DNA from: Eucommia ulmoides
Lineage: Eukaryota > Streptophyta > Magnoliopsida > Garryales > Eucommiaceae
Assembly (NCBI GenBank): GCA_016647705.1
Contig: CM028329.1
Span: 16,178,410-16,242,409 of the forward strand
Direction of reading: 5' to 3'
DNA: 64,000 bases
The notes beneath the pieces were generated by a model that had not been told where the DNA came from, did no database searches, and saw nothing but the letters and a program-made list of their open reading frames with translations. Each line of letters starts with the position of its first letter. The first letter of the stretch is position 1. The position numbers and the translations under genes are program-made. Positions 11,295 through 23,542 of this stretch are shown here, one piece after another.

Positions 11295-12730
11295 TCAAAT
11301 TGCCATGCCGAACAGTATGTGACCCGCATGCATTGAAACAACATCACAAAGTATTTCATCCTTGTATTTCCTAATCGAAAAGGAAACTAACACTTGCTTA
11401 TTTACCCAAACCTCCCCACAATCATTCAACCATTGCAACTTATACGGTCTTGGGTGTTTCATGGTAGGTAATTTATGTTTCTCTACTAAAGTAGTGTTAG
11501 CCACATTAGTGCAACTTTTCCCATCAATAATCATACTATATATCTTGTTGTTGACGTGGAATCTAGTATGAAATACGTTATCCATTTGTTGTTCCATGTC
11601 ATCCTCTGCAACTTGGGTACTTAGAGCACGCCTTGCCACAAGTGACTCTCTCTCCACCGGGTACTCCACAAGCATCCTCAAGTGGTGGCATCTGATCATC
11701 ATCACTCTCGCTTTCAGTTTCCACCTCACTATCAACACGTGCTATCATAGCCCTCTTATTTGGGCATTGTGAAGCTATGTGACCTACTCCCAAATAGCGA
11801 AAATATTTAATATCATGGTTACGAATTTGGGTTTCAGTTTTACCTTTGTTGACATTGGGCACATCGTCTCTCCTTTTTGGTGGTTCGATTTTGGACTTTG
11901 ACACAACCCCTTCCTTTTTTTTTCTTTCCATTCAGCCTCCATGAAGTAGAGGTGCTCGAATTTTGAAATGACCGAGTTTTTTTCCTTTTAAGATGTCGTT
12001 CCACCTTTATGGTCATGTGAACCATGTCTTCCAACTCCACGTAATGTTGCAACTCCACCATGTTGGCAATATCCCGATTCAGTCCATTCAAGAACTTAGC
12101 TATGGTAGCTTCTCTATCTTTCTCAACATTAGCCCGGATTATAGCGATCTCTATCTCCTTATAGTAATCATCCACGCTCTGATAGTCTTGAGTAAGACTT
12201 TGTAACTTCTGGTACAAATCCCTATAGTAGTGATTAGGGACAAAACTACTCCTTGTTATGGCTTAAATTTATTGCCCATGTCTCGATAGGCTTCTCATGG
12301 TTTCTCCTTCTATTCATCATAAGTTGATCCCACCATATTATAGCATAATCAACAAATTCAATTGCAACAAGTTTTACCTTTTTATGCTCGAAGTAGTTGT
12401 GACACTCAAAGATCAATTCCACATTTTTCTCCCACTCCAAGTATACTTCAGGGTCGTTCTTTCCTTAGATTGATAGAATCTTCATCTTGATGTTTCCCAA
12501 GTTATTATCGATCCGCTCCCCATACCTATGTCATCTATTCTCATATCCATACCTGAATCTTCCCAAGATCGCATTAGAGGTGCGATCTTCTTCCTCTATG
12601 TCATCCCAATCATCAACTTCATATTCATACCAAGGCAGATTCCTCTCTCGTCGTTATACATTAGGAGCTTTAGGTGGTTGCCCCCTTTGTGAACTAGACT
12701 CAACTTTGTCTAGTCGCTCATGCACTTAAT
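11295..12730 (-). pseudogene. Gypsy element 1 gag and protease
   Basis: Minus-strand frames 12730-12246 (gag start, with RLDKVESSSQ and LEWEKNVELIFECHNY), 12217-11840 (gag helix region, VDDYYKEIEIAIIRANVEKD), 11931-11599 (zinc knuckle) and 11738-11295 (protease) follow in order in different frames. The knuckle reads YFRYLGVGHIASQC, so both leading Cys of the expected CX2CX4HX4C are Tyr. The protease motif is DGKSCTN where related elements have DGGSCTN; the catalytic Asp remains. Gag would form the particle and bind RNA, and protease would cut the polyprotein. Frameshifts make this copy defective. Confidence 0.85.
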
Positions 12731-13184
12731 CAAATCGTAAGTTCAATCATTCAAAGTTTTTTCTCCAAGGATTTGAAGAAAAGTTTGAAATCTAACGTTT
12801 CTAGGGCTTCATTGGACGAGCATTTGTTTGTTTCTTGAGACATGTTTAATAACCTACAAAACAAAGTTAACAAACCTCACAATCACTCCCTCACGTATTT
12901 TCTTCAAGATAGATGACACTCACGTTCGTGTTTCACTCAAATTTGACTTTTACCCTCTTATAAGCTCACACTCTCTTGCCTTTTTCCACTCTTTAGTTCA
13001 CTCTTTTAGTTCTTTATTGAACTTAACCAACCTTAATCAACAATTTTCTTGTAGCAATCCAAAGTCAACAAATCGATTCACTATGAATGAGATTTTAGGA
13101 ACAAAAATAGCTCGAACAAGAAGAAACAAATGAAAGTTTATGGACTAGAATAAGAAAAAATAATTCTTAATTATTTTTTCGGGA

Positions 13185-13202
13185 GGGGGGGGGGGGAGGG
13201 TA

Positions 13203-13256
<54 letters not shown>
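13185..13256. repeat. G run and (TA)n microsatellite
   Basis: A run of 12 G (13185-13196) is followed by about 25 TA units to 13254. It lies in the untranslated leader of Gypsy element 1. Confidence 0.95.
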
Positions 13257-13258
<2 letters not shown>

Positions 13259-13489
13259 AAGCAGTAACTTTAAATCTAGATTTGAAGAAGCACAATATTT
13301 AAACGAAAAATATGATCAGAACAAAGATGCACTGCATTTATTTTTTTCAAGATAGGACCAGATTTGATTTAGAACGAAAAAAACGCAATAGATCTGATGA
13401 TATAATTTGGTCAAGAAAGAAAAAAAATACTAAGGAATAGGTATGAATAAACGAAAAAGAAAAAGATAGATGAAATTTTATTTAGAACT

Positions 13490-13505
13490 TACTCTGATTA
13501 CCAAA
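13490..13505 (-). other. Primer-binding site of Gypsy element 1
   Basis: Directly inside the 5' LTR the minus strand reads TTTGGTAATCAGAGTAA. This resembles the common initiator tRNA-Met site TGGTATCAGAGC with one extra A. Confidence 0.75.
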
Positions 13506-14379
13506 TGATGCGAACCTCACCAAGGATTAGTGAGACTCGAAACCAATTTAGAGTTTCTTCATGAGGATCAAACTAAATCAGATTTATAAACGAACAGGTA
13601 AGAACACGAAAATACAAAATTTAGGATAGATTACCTTGACTCAACGTTTATGAATGAAACGCAAACCAACGGTATAAGGAACGATCTTGACCCAATGATT
13701 AAAACGAATCACGAACCAAAAAAATAGTATTTGAACACAATAAAAAATTCTTGATAAGTTTGGGAAAGTTCTTGAAGAGCTTAAGAGAAAACTCTCATAA
13801 TTGTATTAATCAAAAGTAATGTGTTTTTTTTCTCCATGGGATACAACTCTCTTAAATAGGTGACCAACAATAAAGAAAAAATCATAGCTAGTGAATAGTG
13901 CATGTGAACAGTGTCGGTGAACAGGACCATGAATAGTGGCGGCCACAATAAAAGAAAATCCTAGAGGAACAAGGAATCCTAGAGAAATAAGGAAACTTTA
14001 CTCCTAATCTAAAAAGGAAATGACTAATTCTTAATCTAAAAAAGAAAAAAAAAAGGCTAATTTGGCATTCATGCCTTACAATTCAACAATAAAAATTAAA
14101 AATATATAAAAATAAAGCCTATAAATAAATAAATAAATTATTTGAATTTCGTGGTCTGCACGCCTAAACCTATTCAAGTTCACGCCTAAGTCCATTCGCT
14201 TGCCTTGATGAGATGAATTATGCCTTGATCGTCATTTGGGCTTCATTATTTTAGATTCAGCCCAAAACTCTTGAATTAGCCCATTAAGTGCTTCTTTGAT
14301 CTTCTTGGATCTTGCCCTAGTAATAGGTACAACGAGAACATGCAGCAGGTCATTTGATGATATTTGTTGGTTCTCATCA
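13506..14379 (-). repeat. 5' LTR of Gypsy element 1
   Basis: This 874-bp copy starts TGATGCG and ends TCATCA on the plus strand. It is clearly diverged from 6098-6964 by many substitutions and small indels, so the insertion is not recent. Confidence 0.92.
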
Positions 14380-14384
14380 AATTG

Positions 14385-17103
14385 TCTTTAAAGTTTTTCT
14401 CAAAAATAATTTTCTAGGATTCTTCCTAAGAAAGATTCTTGAAATTTTGTTTTCAAACTTTCTTTTTTCATAAAAAAAAAAAATTTTGAAAAAATATTGT
14501 GGTTTAAGTTCAAATAGTATTTTTTTTATAAAGAGTTTTCTCAAAACTTGATCTTTTCTTTTAACAAATTTCTTCAAAAAAATAAAAATGCTTATTCATG
14601 CTTTCTGAATTTAAAACATGGTTTTTCACATTTCAAACGAAAAAAATAATTGTTTTTTTCTTTTTCCTCCTCTTTGAATGCATATAAGTTTTACCAAAAC
14701 AACCTAAACTAAAAAATGAGAAAACAATAAAAAAAAAATCATGTAGGCCAAACTTGTTGATTCTTCCATAATAAATGGATGGTATGGAGCACAAACACTT
14801 GCTGAAGGGTCATTATTTGCATATGGACATGTATCGTACACAAGCACTTGCAATGGGACACTTATAAGACACATATTGAATTGTCATGGAGAATTGAAAG
14901 TTTAAATTTTAAATCGAACACATAAGGGACATGTCACAAACGCGTAAAGAACACATGCGGACACGTTTATGGGACACGATGAGGCAATATTCAATATTTT
15001 TTTAAAAAAAATTAAAGGGGAAAAAGTGTAAAGAAATTAAAAGGTAAAAAATACAAAGAGTTAAAATCACTTACACCCCTCACATCTAAAAACAATAAGA
15101 TACACTCCCTTCTGAGATAAATTAACAATATTGCCCTGAACTTTTGTGTTATTTTAATCCTAAATATATAGAAGAATTATCTTTTAAGTATATTATGTGT
15201 TGCCTATTAATTGTCTCCCTCTTAGATTAATTCTCTGTAACTATTTATTTTCTAAAATTCAATAGTTATTTTATATATATATATATATTTGATAGTTTCT
15301 TAATTTAATAATAATAAAAGGCCAAAAAGTAAAAAAAAATATACACACACACACACACACACATACTATTATATCCTCGTAGTAGCCTTATCTTTTTTTT
15401 TTTTTTTTTTTTTAACTTGTCATATCCCTACGTTATACCTGTCTCGAACACGACATGCGTGTTCATATTTGTGCTTCCTTGTACTATCCCACTCTTGTTT
15501 ATGAGTTCTTTTCAAATATTATCACAAATGATTTGGGTAGTTACGACTCTTTTCTTATAGGTAAGCACATAGTTATCACTTGTTGTATCAGTTCTTCTCT
15601 TCTAAAAGTCCCTACTACTTAGCGTCTTCGTTTTTCCTTTGGGGATCATATCCCTGAAGTTTTTCTCGGACATACTATGATCATCATCTATATGTATACT
15701 GACGGATTTGAGGCTAAAATCCCTTGATTATTTTTCTTACATAAGCAATTAACCTTAATTACATTTTGTTTGACTTGGTTTCTTTTATGGAGGCGTGTTT
15801 TAGATCTTTCCAATGTTGAAGTGCATGTTAATATGGAGAAAGTAAAACATCTATCATGAATTGATTAGTGTTGCATCTAACTTACCATATGTGCTTTTAG
15901 TAACCCTACTTGGGCAGGCTAATAATGCATGTTTGGATGAGGATGTTATGCTCCAAGGTAGTAATATTTCACATTTCAGATAGGTAGGAGTTTGGGAGAA
16001 CTATTTGTTTTATTAGAAGCAAAACTTGGAATTCAGTTTCAATTGGATATTACCCATCGCTATCAGTCTCCAATCTTCTTTAAGATTTGTGTTTGATCGC
16101 ATTTCAGAAAAACTGAATAATTTTGAAGAAAAACTATTTATCTTAGTAGCTGATATATACAAGACTGTTTATACAATGAATCTTGAAGAGGATTAAATGG
16201 AAAAGGTTAGTAGCTCTAAAGAAGAAGAGTAGTTTAGGGGTTATCTATTTTATTTATGCTCCCTTCTAACATTTATTGTTTATTTATTTTTTCATCAAGT
16301 AAATGTCAAGTTATTTCATGCATTCTCCTATTATACCCATATTCTTTATTTATCTACTTATCTTGGGTCCCTTGTCTATGCGTGATAAAAATAGAGAAAT
16401 ATTTGTGTTAATTGAATATCTTTCTACATGATAAGAGGGAAAATTAAATGCAAAAATTAAAGGGGAGTTTATTTATTTTATATGCAATAATTCAAGGGGA
16501 TTTTATCGACTTAGGGGGGACAATTATTTACTTTTATTTGTCCACTATTACAATTGTTATACACTTGATACTGCAGACTAATTTTTTTATATTTCCATGC
16601 AATGATGTTTTTTAAGCGTTTCGTGTAACAAGCTGTCAGACTTTTGTCAGGATTATCATTAACATATCTAGATTATGGGAGTTTGAAGAAGGACTTGTAA
16701 TTTTAATCTATTAATATTTTTGGTGATTTTCTAGATAGATTAGATTATGTGTACTTAGTTGTTTTGTCATCTAATTGCCAATGGGGAAGATTATCAGGGT
16801 CTTACTTTTTGAGTTGGCTTAATTTTGTGACTCGTCGAGTTGTATTTTTTAACTCTTCAAAGTTTAGAAGATATTAATAATTATCATTTTTCAAATATTA
16901 AAGCCCAGAATTGTTGATTCTATTAAAGAAAATCTCTATGCACTCCAATTGATTCTGACAAGATAAAATATATCATTCCGCACACCTACAACCACTTGCA
17001 TAGCTCAACATGTTTTACAAAGGTAAAATAAATTTAATACTAAGTTTTTTTAAAATGGGCTCTTCGAGTTTTGGGATAGAAAGTCTACAAGTGGCCATAT
17101 TTT
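14385..17103. other. Decayed AT-rich DNA without a recognised gene
   Basis: This begins with the right flank of Gypsy element 1. It contains an (AC)n tract at about 15339-15362 and a T run near 15393-15413. Parts between 15450 and 17100 may belong to the old Copia whose RNase H follows, but I could not match motifs with confidence. Confidence 0.4.
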
Positions 17104-17501
17104 ATGATTGGTGGAATGATTGTTTATTGGTTAAGTAACAAACAGAGTTGTGTTGCAAAATTTAACATTGGTGCAGAACACATGGCTTACAACGCATCGG
17201 TAAGTAACACAATCTTAATTAAGTGATTTGTCAACAAATTAAAGTTCGGTATATCTGATGGACTAGTCAAGATATTTTGTGATAATCAGTCTGCTATCTC
17301 TTTAATAACAAGTGGATTAAACAATTCCAAAGACAAACACGTTGATGTAAATTATCACTATATTCAATATATAGTGGACTGGGATAAAATCAAAGTTGGT
17401 TATGTTCCCCATAAGAGATGGTGGCAAACCCTATGACCAAGTGGTTGATTCTGGAACGATTTAGAGAGCATGTGGCTAAAATAGGACTTAAAAGCACATA
17501 G
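17104..17501 (+). pseudogene. Old Copia RNase H remnant
   Basis: Plus-strand reading from 17104 gives the Copia RNase H pattern: SNKQSCVAKFNIGAEHMAYNAS, then CDNQSAISL, HVDVNYHYI and, after a one-base loss near 17415, MVANPMTK...EHVAKIGL before TAG at 17499-17501. There is also an in-frame TGA near 17224. The usual terminal position of this domain suggests that 17501 was the end of the original pol. The next Copia element inserted 188 bp downstream, probably in the 3' flank of this one. Confidence 0.85.
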
Positions 17502-17689
17502 TTTTGCCCTCCTTTTCTTTATTTCTTTTGTAGTAGCACATGTAGTAATGAGCATCATTAATAGATGAATTTCAAGGACAAATGAGATGAAAATATGTAT
17601 AATGAGACTCTATATGAGTAAATGATTAGTCGATTTTTAAATTGATAGAGGGGATTAGTGAGTAAATAGATTGATTTCGATATAGTTTA

Positions 17690-19809
17690 TGTTGGCCCAA
17701 TAGAATACCCAAGAGGGGGGGTGAATTGGGTAATTAAAAAATTATCAGAATAAAATTCAATAAATCAAATAATTAATTTTAAATCTAAATTAATTATTAT
17801 CTTTATAACACAACGGAATAATATAATCAACTAAGTGCACACCCAAACAACAAAAATAGCAAAATAAATATAGCAGCACACAAAATATTTATACTGGTTC
17901 ACCAAGCTACTCTTGGCTAATCTAGTTCCCCGAGCTCCACGAAGGTTGCACCCACTAAAACTAAGATCTCTTTAAAGGTAGGAACCAAACCCACACATCG
18001 ATTCTTTTACAAGCTCAGAATCACCCTTTACAATATCCTTTTCTCAGACTAAGGAATAACCTCTACTTTTTACAAGTTAAAGAATAACCTAATTCTTTTT
18101 AACACTAAGGCTCAAGAATCAAAACCTCTCACAAACACTCCAACTATCCTTTTACCAAGTAATGATGGAACCTTTACAAATCACTCACAATGCAATTCTT
18201 ATCTAGGAAGAATCACTACCTTAATCTCTTTACAGGAAGAGACTGAAACCCAGCTACTCCTGATTAAATACTCCAAAATAGTATTTAATCCGTCACAACT
18301 CACCAATACAAAAATTAATAAGAAGTAAATATCACTCAGAGCTTCTACCACCCCAGATAAACACTAACTCAATTAATATCCCAACTAGTGATAGAAATAC
18401 GTGAGATACAAAAATCTGATTTCAACAAGATATAGGTAACAAATTGGAGCACGTAATTAGATTCAAGAAATTATTTATAAAAATATTTTCTTAAAAAATC
18501 AGAAATAATTTCTAAGATCAATTTCCTAGTATAGAATAATAAAAAAATAATAAACAATATGGAAAGATCTCACCCGGAATCCACATAAATAATTATTAGA
18601 ACAATGTAGCTTCAAATCCGGTATCAGCAAAAATTGATCGCAATTGATTCTCAAAATCACTCTTAAAAAAACTCACAATATCGTAAAATGATAACTCTTA
18701 TAAAAGCTCACAAATGATATAAACTTTTTTAGCTCTCTCTTAATGAATGATTTTTTCTCTTAGAATGATTAAACTTGCTAATGAAATTCGCAGGTCTATT
18801 TAAAGGAACATGTAATCAGCCTTCTAACGGCTAGTTTATAAGTGTCATGACAATTAAAATCTCTTATAGATCCCTTATATAATAAGAACTTCATTTAGGT
18901 TCAATTCCACTTAAAAATATCTTTCAAAACTCTCAATTAAACCCCCAAATTATTTCTCAATCTAAATAAATAAGTATAGAATCTATTGCAAGTACCAAAT
19001 TGAGAAATATTAATATTTAATGAATCATATTAATATAATTTAATTAATATATGAACCATATCATAAATATAGATAATATCCCACAAAACTCAAATCCCAA
19101 CAAAAAACGGGTACTTTTGGATATATTCTCGGATCAAACTGTATCCTAAAATAGCTCATTCGGTCGACTGCCCAACTCAAGTTGCAGCCAAACTATCGCT
19201 ACGACGTATATCGGTTGACTCACAGATTCAGAGAGTTCAACACTACTTCACCGGTCGACCTATCGGTCGACTTGTTGATTCAGAGAGTTCAGCCTTCTTG
19301 GCTGGTCGACCTGTCGATCGACTTAGAGTTACAGAATGTTACAGTTTCTATGTTCAGTCGACTCATCAGTCGACTGTTGTCACTGGATCTCTTCTCTGAA
19401 TACGTTTTTAACTTATTTTCTTTTACGATTTCGCCCCTTTAACCATTTTTTTCTGTTGACTAGCTCCACTAATATTCTTATATTTCATTTTAGTCATTCA
19501 AAATTATTTCTTCTTATTTCACATAAGAGCAAATAATTTAACTTAACCAAAACACACAAAAGATAAAATACATTTTGTGTCATATGTGTATTTCTAAATG
19601 GGATATTAAGAGTTAAGATTCACTTGGGTTGTTTTTTCTAATTTCTTCAAACTCTTAATTTTTCTACATCATCTTGACATCTTCATTTCTGATTTATTTA
19701 ATTTGACGTCTTCATTACTGGAACTTTAAATCACTGAAACATTCAATTAAACATTAGTTCCATCAAAACATCAATACTTAATTTTTTTATCAAAATTTTA
19801 GGATCAATA
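17690..19809 (-). repeat. 3' LTR of Copia element 2
   Basis: This is a 2,120-bp copy, diverged from the 24782-26906 copy at many scattered sites. It holds six GTCGAC palindromes within 19163-19374. Confidence 0.92.
19163..19374. repeat. Cluster of GTCGAC palindromes with a duplicated spacer
   Basis: GTCGAC lies at 19163, 19254, 19266, 19305, 19357 and 19369, often inside longer near-palindromes such as GGTCGACC. The spacer GATTCAGAGAGTTCA occurs twice. The same cluster, more eroded, is in the other LTR near 26265-26475. Confidence 0.9.
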
Positions 19810-20097
19810 ATCTCCTCATTTGTGATGATGACAATTAACTTTGATATTTTCTTTAAAATAAAATATAACCACACTCTCCTTGAATTCGAGAATGGGTTTT
19901 TTAACTCATTAAAGCATCATAATGAAGATTTTAATAGTGCACAAAGTAAAATACTGATTAAAGCAAACATTTTAAACATACTCCCCCTTAATCACACATC
20001 AACTAATTCTCCCCATTAATAAAACATCATCTAATTTCTCTCCCTTTGTCATCTTCAAAAATAAAATTTAGGGAGAGGGGGAACCACATGTAACTCA

Positions 20098-20772
20098 CTA
20101 TAGGCAAACATCATTATGCCTAGTCATACCCAAACCGCGAATGATTTTCACAAATTGATCTTCCGCTAGTGGTTTGGTAAAAATATCAGCAAGTTGGTCG
20201 GAGGTATCAATATACTCAATAATAATATCCATTTTCTGAATGTGATCACGAATAAAATGATGTCTAATCTCTATGTGTTTAGTACGTGAGTGCTGTATAG
20301 GATTCTTACTTAGACATATAACACTTTTATTATCACAAAAAATCGGGACCTCCTCCATACAAACTCCAAAATCATTTAACTGTTGATTAATATATAAAAT
20401 TTAAGCACAACAGTTACTAGCTGCGATGTATTCAGCCTCAGTAGTGCATAAGGCTATTGAATTATGTTTCTTGCTTGACCAAGAAACCAAAGCATATCCT
20501 AACAAATGACATGATCCACTTATGTTTTTTCGCTCAATTTTGTTATCGAAAAAGTCACCGTCAGAGTAACTTACCAATTTAAAATCACTCCCTCTAGGAT
20601 ACCATAATCCTAGGTCAGTCGTCCCCTTTAAATAATGAAAAATCCACTTAACCGTAATCAAGTGAGATTCTTTAGGACAAGACTGAAACCTAGCACAAAA
20701 ACAAACACTATACATAATGTCAAGTCTACTAGTAGTTAAATACAACAAGTTACCAATCATACCTTGATACAT
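20098..20772 (-). pseudogene. Copia element 2 RNase H and RT end
   Basis: Minus-strand frames 20772-20401 (MYQGMIGNLLYLTTSRLDI, FHYLKGTTDLGLWY, STTEAEYIAA-like CTTEAEYIAAS) and 20358-20098 (FCDNKSVICLSKNP, RTKHIEIRHHFIRD, LADIFTKPLAED) form the Copia RNase H. There is a stop between them. The family motifs are well kept, so the family call is safe even though the product is broken. Confidence 0.9.
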
Positions 20773-20894
20773 TTTTCATTAATACTTTTGCTTGTATCAT
20801 CTTTTTCTATTTTTGTAGCCGTTGCCATGGGAGTTTTGTACTCTTTAGTGCCTTCCAAGACATATTTCTTTAGTAGCTCCTTGGTGTATTTAAC

Positions 20895-21860
20895 TTAATT
20901 TATAAATATCCCTTCTTTAGTTTGCTTAATTTGCAATCCAAAAAAGAAATTTAGCTCTCCCATCATGCTAATTTCAAATTCAGCCTGCATTATCTTAGCA
21001 AACTCTTGGCAAAAATCCTTATTAGTAGATCCAAAAATAATATCATAAACATATAATTGTACTAATATGATATCAGAATCAGTTTGCTTTACAAATAGTG
21101 TAATATCACAAATACCCCTTCGAAAATCATTTTCGATTAAATATCGGCTAAGTTTCTCATACCAAGCTCTCGAAGCTTGTTTGAGCCTGTATAAAGCCTT
21201 GTGAAGTTTAAATACATGATCAGAAAACTTATCACTTTCAAATCCCAGGGGTTGTTCCACATAAACTTCTTCAGCTATAAAACCATTTATAAATGCACTC
21301 TTTACATCCATTTGATATAGTTTAAAATTACGTGAACATGCAAAGGCGAGTAGTATTCTAATTGCTTCTAGTCTTACAACAGGAGCATATGTTTCATCAT
21401 AATCAATTCATTCCTCTTGATTATAGCCATGTGCCACTAATCTTGCTTTATTTCTAATTACCATACCAGTTTCATCCTTTTTGTTTCTAAGTACCCATTT
21501 AGTACCAATAACTGGATGAAAATCCGGTCTTGGAACAAGACATCACACTTTATTCCGTTCAAATTGAACTAATTCATCTTGTATTGCGAAAATTCAAGAT
21601 TCATCAATTAACGTCTCATTTATATTTTTAGGCTCAATTTGAGATAAGAAAACAAGATTAATTATATCCTTAAGAGAAAATTGAGTACTTACACCTTTTT
21701 CGAAATTACCGATGATTTATTTAATTGAATGCTCTGATACTTTCTTTATAACTCTTGGTAAAGTCGAATCCTTCTCCTTAAGTTCCTCCTCTTGTTGAGA
21801 TTCCTTTGGTACATCATTACCTTGGTTTTGGTTATTTAAGATACTTGCATCATCATTATC
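20895..21860 (-). pseudogene. Copia element 2 reverse transcriptase
   Basis: The frame 21311-20895 reads MDVKSAFINGF, EEVYVEQPLGFE, LHKALYRLKQASRAWYEKL and the catalytic region QLYVYDIIFG. Copia RT normally has YVDD here; this copy has YVYD, so one catalytic Asp is lost. The upstream RT part (21311-21860) is recognisable but interrupted by stops. Downstream, FFFGLQIKQTKEGIFIN matches the conserved FFLGLQI block. Confidence 0.88.
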
Positions 21861-21869
21861 CAAAACATT

Positions 21870-23140
21870 TCATGGATCAGTTTCCTCAAAAGCAACATGC
21901 ATTATTTCTTCTACTACTAAAGTACGTTTATTATAAACTCTATAAACCTTACTGTTAATAGTATATCCAAGAAAAATCCCATAATCAGATTTAGCATCAA
22001 ATTTATCAAGATTATCCTTATCATTCAAAATGAAACATTTACATCCAAAAACTTTAAAATATAAAATATTTGGAGTCTTACCATTCCAAATTTCATATGG
22101 AATTTTGTTAAACCCTCTACGAATTGATACTCGGCTTACCATGTGACAAGCGGTACTAACTGCTTCGGCCCAGAACAAGGTTGGTAAGCAATTTTCTTTT
22201 AGCATCGTTTTGAGCATCTCTTAAAGCGTTCTGTTCTTCCTTTCCACTACATCATTTTGTTGCGGTGATCTTGGTGCAGAAATATTGTGAGCATAACCAT
22301 GTTTATCACAATAACTTACCATTTCATCATTCTTAGATTCTATTCCTCTGTCACTACGAATGTTAATAATAGAGCATTACTTCTTATTTTGAACACGTTT
22401 ACAAAATTTAGCAAGAACCGAAGCAACCTCATTTTTCTTAGTAAGAAAATATACCCAGGTAAATCTAGAATAATCGTCAACTATAACAAATGCATAAAAC
22501 TTACTACTAAAACTACCAACAAAGTTAGGCCCAAATAAATCAAGATGCAATAATTCAAGACATCTAGATGTGAACGTGTGCATCTTTTTCTTAAATGATG
22601 ATCTAACTTACTTGCCTAATTGACATATATCACATACTTTATCCTTCACATATTTCAAATCAGGTAGGCCACGTACAAGACTCTTCTTAGATAAGTTAGA
22701 AATTAATTCTATACTAGCATGCCTAAGTCTTCTATGCCATAACCAGCTATTTTCAGATAAAGCATTCAAACAAGATAAATTTTGAGAATTAAAATCATCA
22801 AAAGAGCAAGTATACATATTCTCAAAACGTGATGCAATTAGCAAGATACTACTATCATGATTATTCTTAATGTTGCATCTATCATGATCAAATATAACAT
22901 TATAGCCCTTGTCACATAGTTGACTAATACTAAGCAAATTATGTTTAAGTCCATCAACTGGTAACATATCTTTAATCATAGCAGTACCATTACCTATATT
23001 ACCTATACCGATAATGTTACCCTTTGCGTTATCTCTGAAAGTCACATGACCTCCATCTTTAGGTGTCAAAGACATAAATTTTCTTTTATCTCCCGTCATG
23101 TGTCAAGAACAACCACTATCCAGGAATCACTTGTCCTTAC
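21870..23140 (-). pseudogene. Copia element 2 protease end and integrase
   Basis: The frame 23099-22608 carries the protease tail and the integrase zinc-binding region (SWLWHRRLRHAS, CDICQLGK). Then 22583-22377 holds the core start (HLDLFGPN, FVIVDDYSRFTWVYFL) and 22217-21870 the core end (AVSTACHMVSR, WNGKTPNILYFKVFGCKCFI). Around the protease active site the minus strand reads FLDSGCS. In-frame TGA codons stand at 23127-23129 and 23103-23105, where related elements have Trp and Arg. The DSG core itself is intact. Confidence 0.88.
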
Positions 23141-23542
23141 TTATTGATACTTTTAGAATAACCTGCAAGGAGCACCTCAAATAATTCCTAAGTGGTACCC
23201 AACCTACGTGGGTCCGATCTTGTTAGTCGGGACAATTTTAGTTCTTTTTGGAACCCAAACTTGTTTACAGTTAGATATTTTTGTAAAACATCTACGAATA
23301 ATATGCCCCACAATGTTACATTTAAAACATTTTACAAGATTCTTGGTTTCATAAAAGAATTTATGAAAGCGTTTTTGTTTAAGATTTTTCTAAAAACCAA
23401 CACCGATTTTATCAAAAACTCCACGTGAACTTCCTAAAAGCATTTTCAAATTATTTTTACCGCCGATGAATTTGAGAACAATTGATTGCAAATCCATCAA
23501 TTTAGATTTCAACCCATTGTTTTCAGATTCGTAGTCCACCAC

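Larger units (their letters stand above)
6098..14379 (-). mobile_element. Ty3/gypsy LTR retrotransposon, complete but decayed
   Basis: Two LTRs (6098-6964 and 13506-14379), each starting TGATGCG and ending CTCATCA on the plus strand, flank a gag-pol region read on the minus strand. The 5-bp TSD aattg is perfect (6093-6097 and 14380-14384). A purine tract lies next to the left LTR and an initiator-tRNA-Met-like primer site next to the right one, which fixes the orientation. The order is gag, protease, reverse transcriptase, RNase H, integrase. The pol end resembles the plant Gypsy group whose product ends in an ATFNV...DLxPFDVG...NPFE tail. Many stops and frameshifts, and a 1.33-kb insertion inside RT, make it non-autonomous now. 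Its immediate flank is AT-rich non-coding DNA. Confidence 0.92.
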
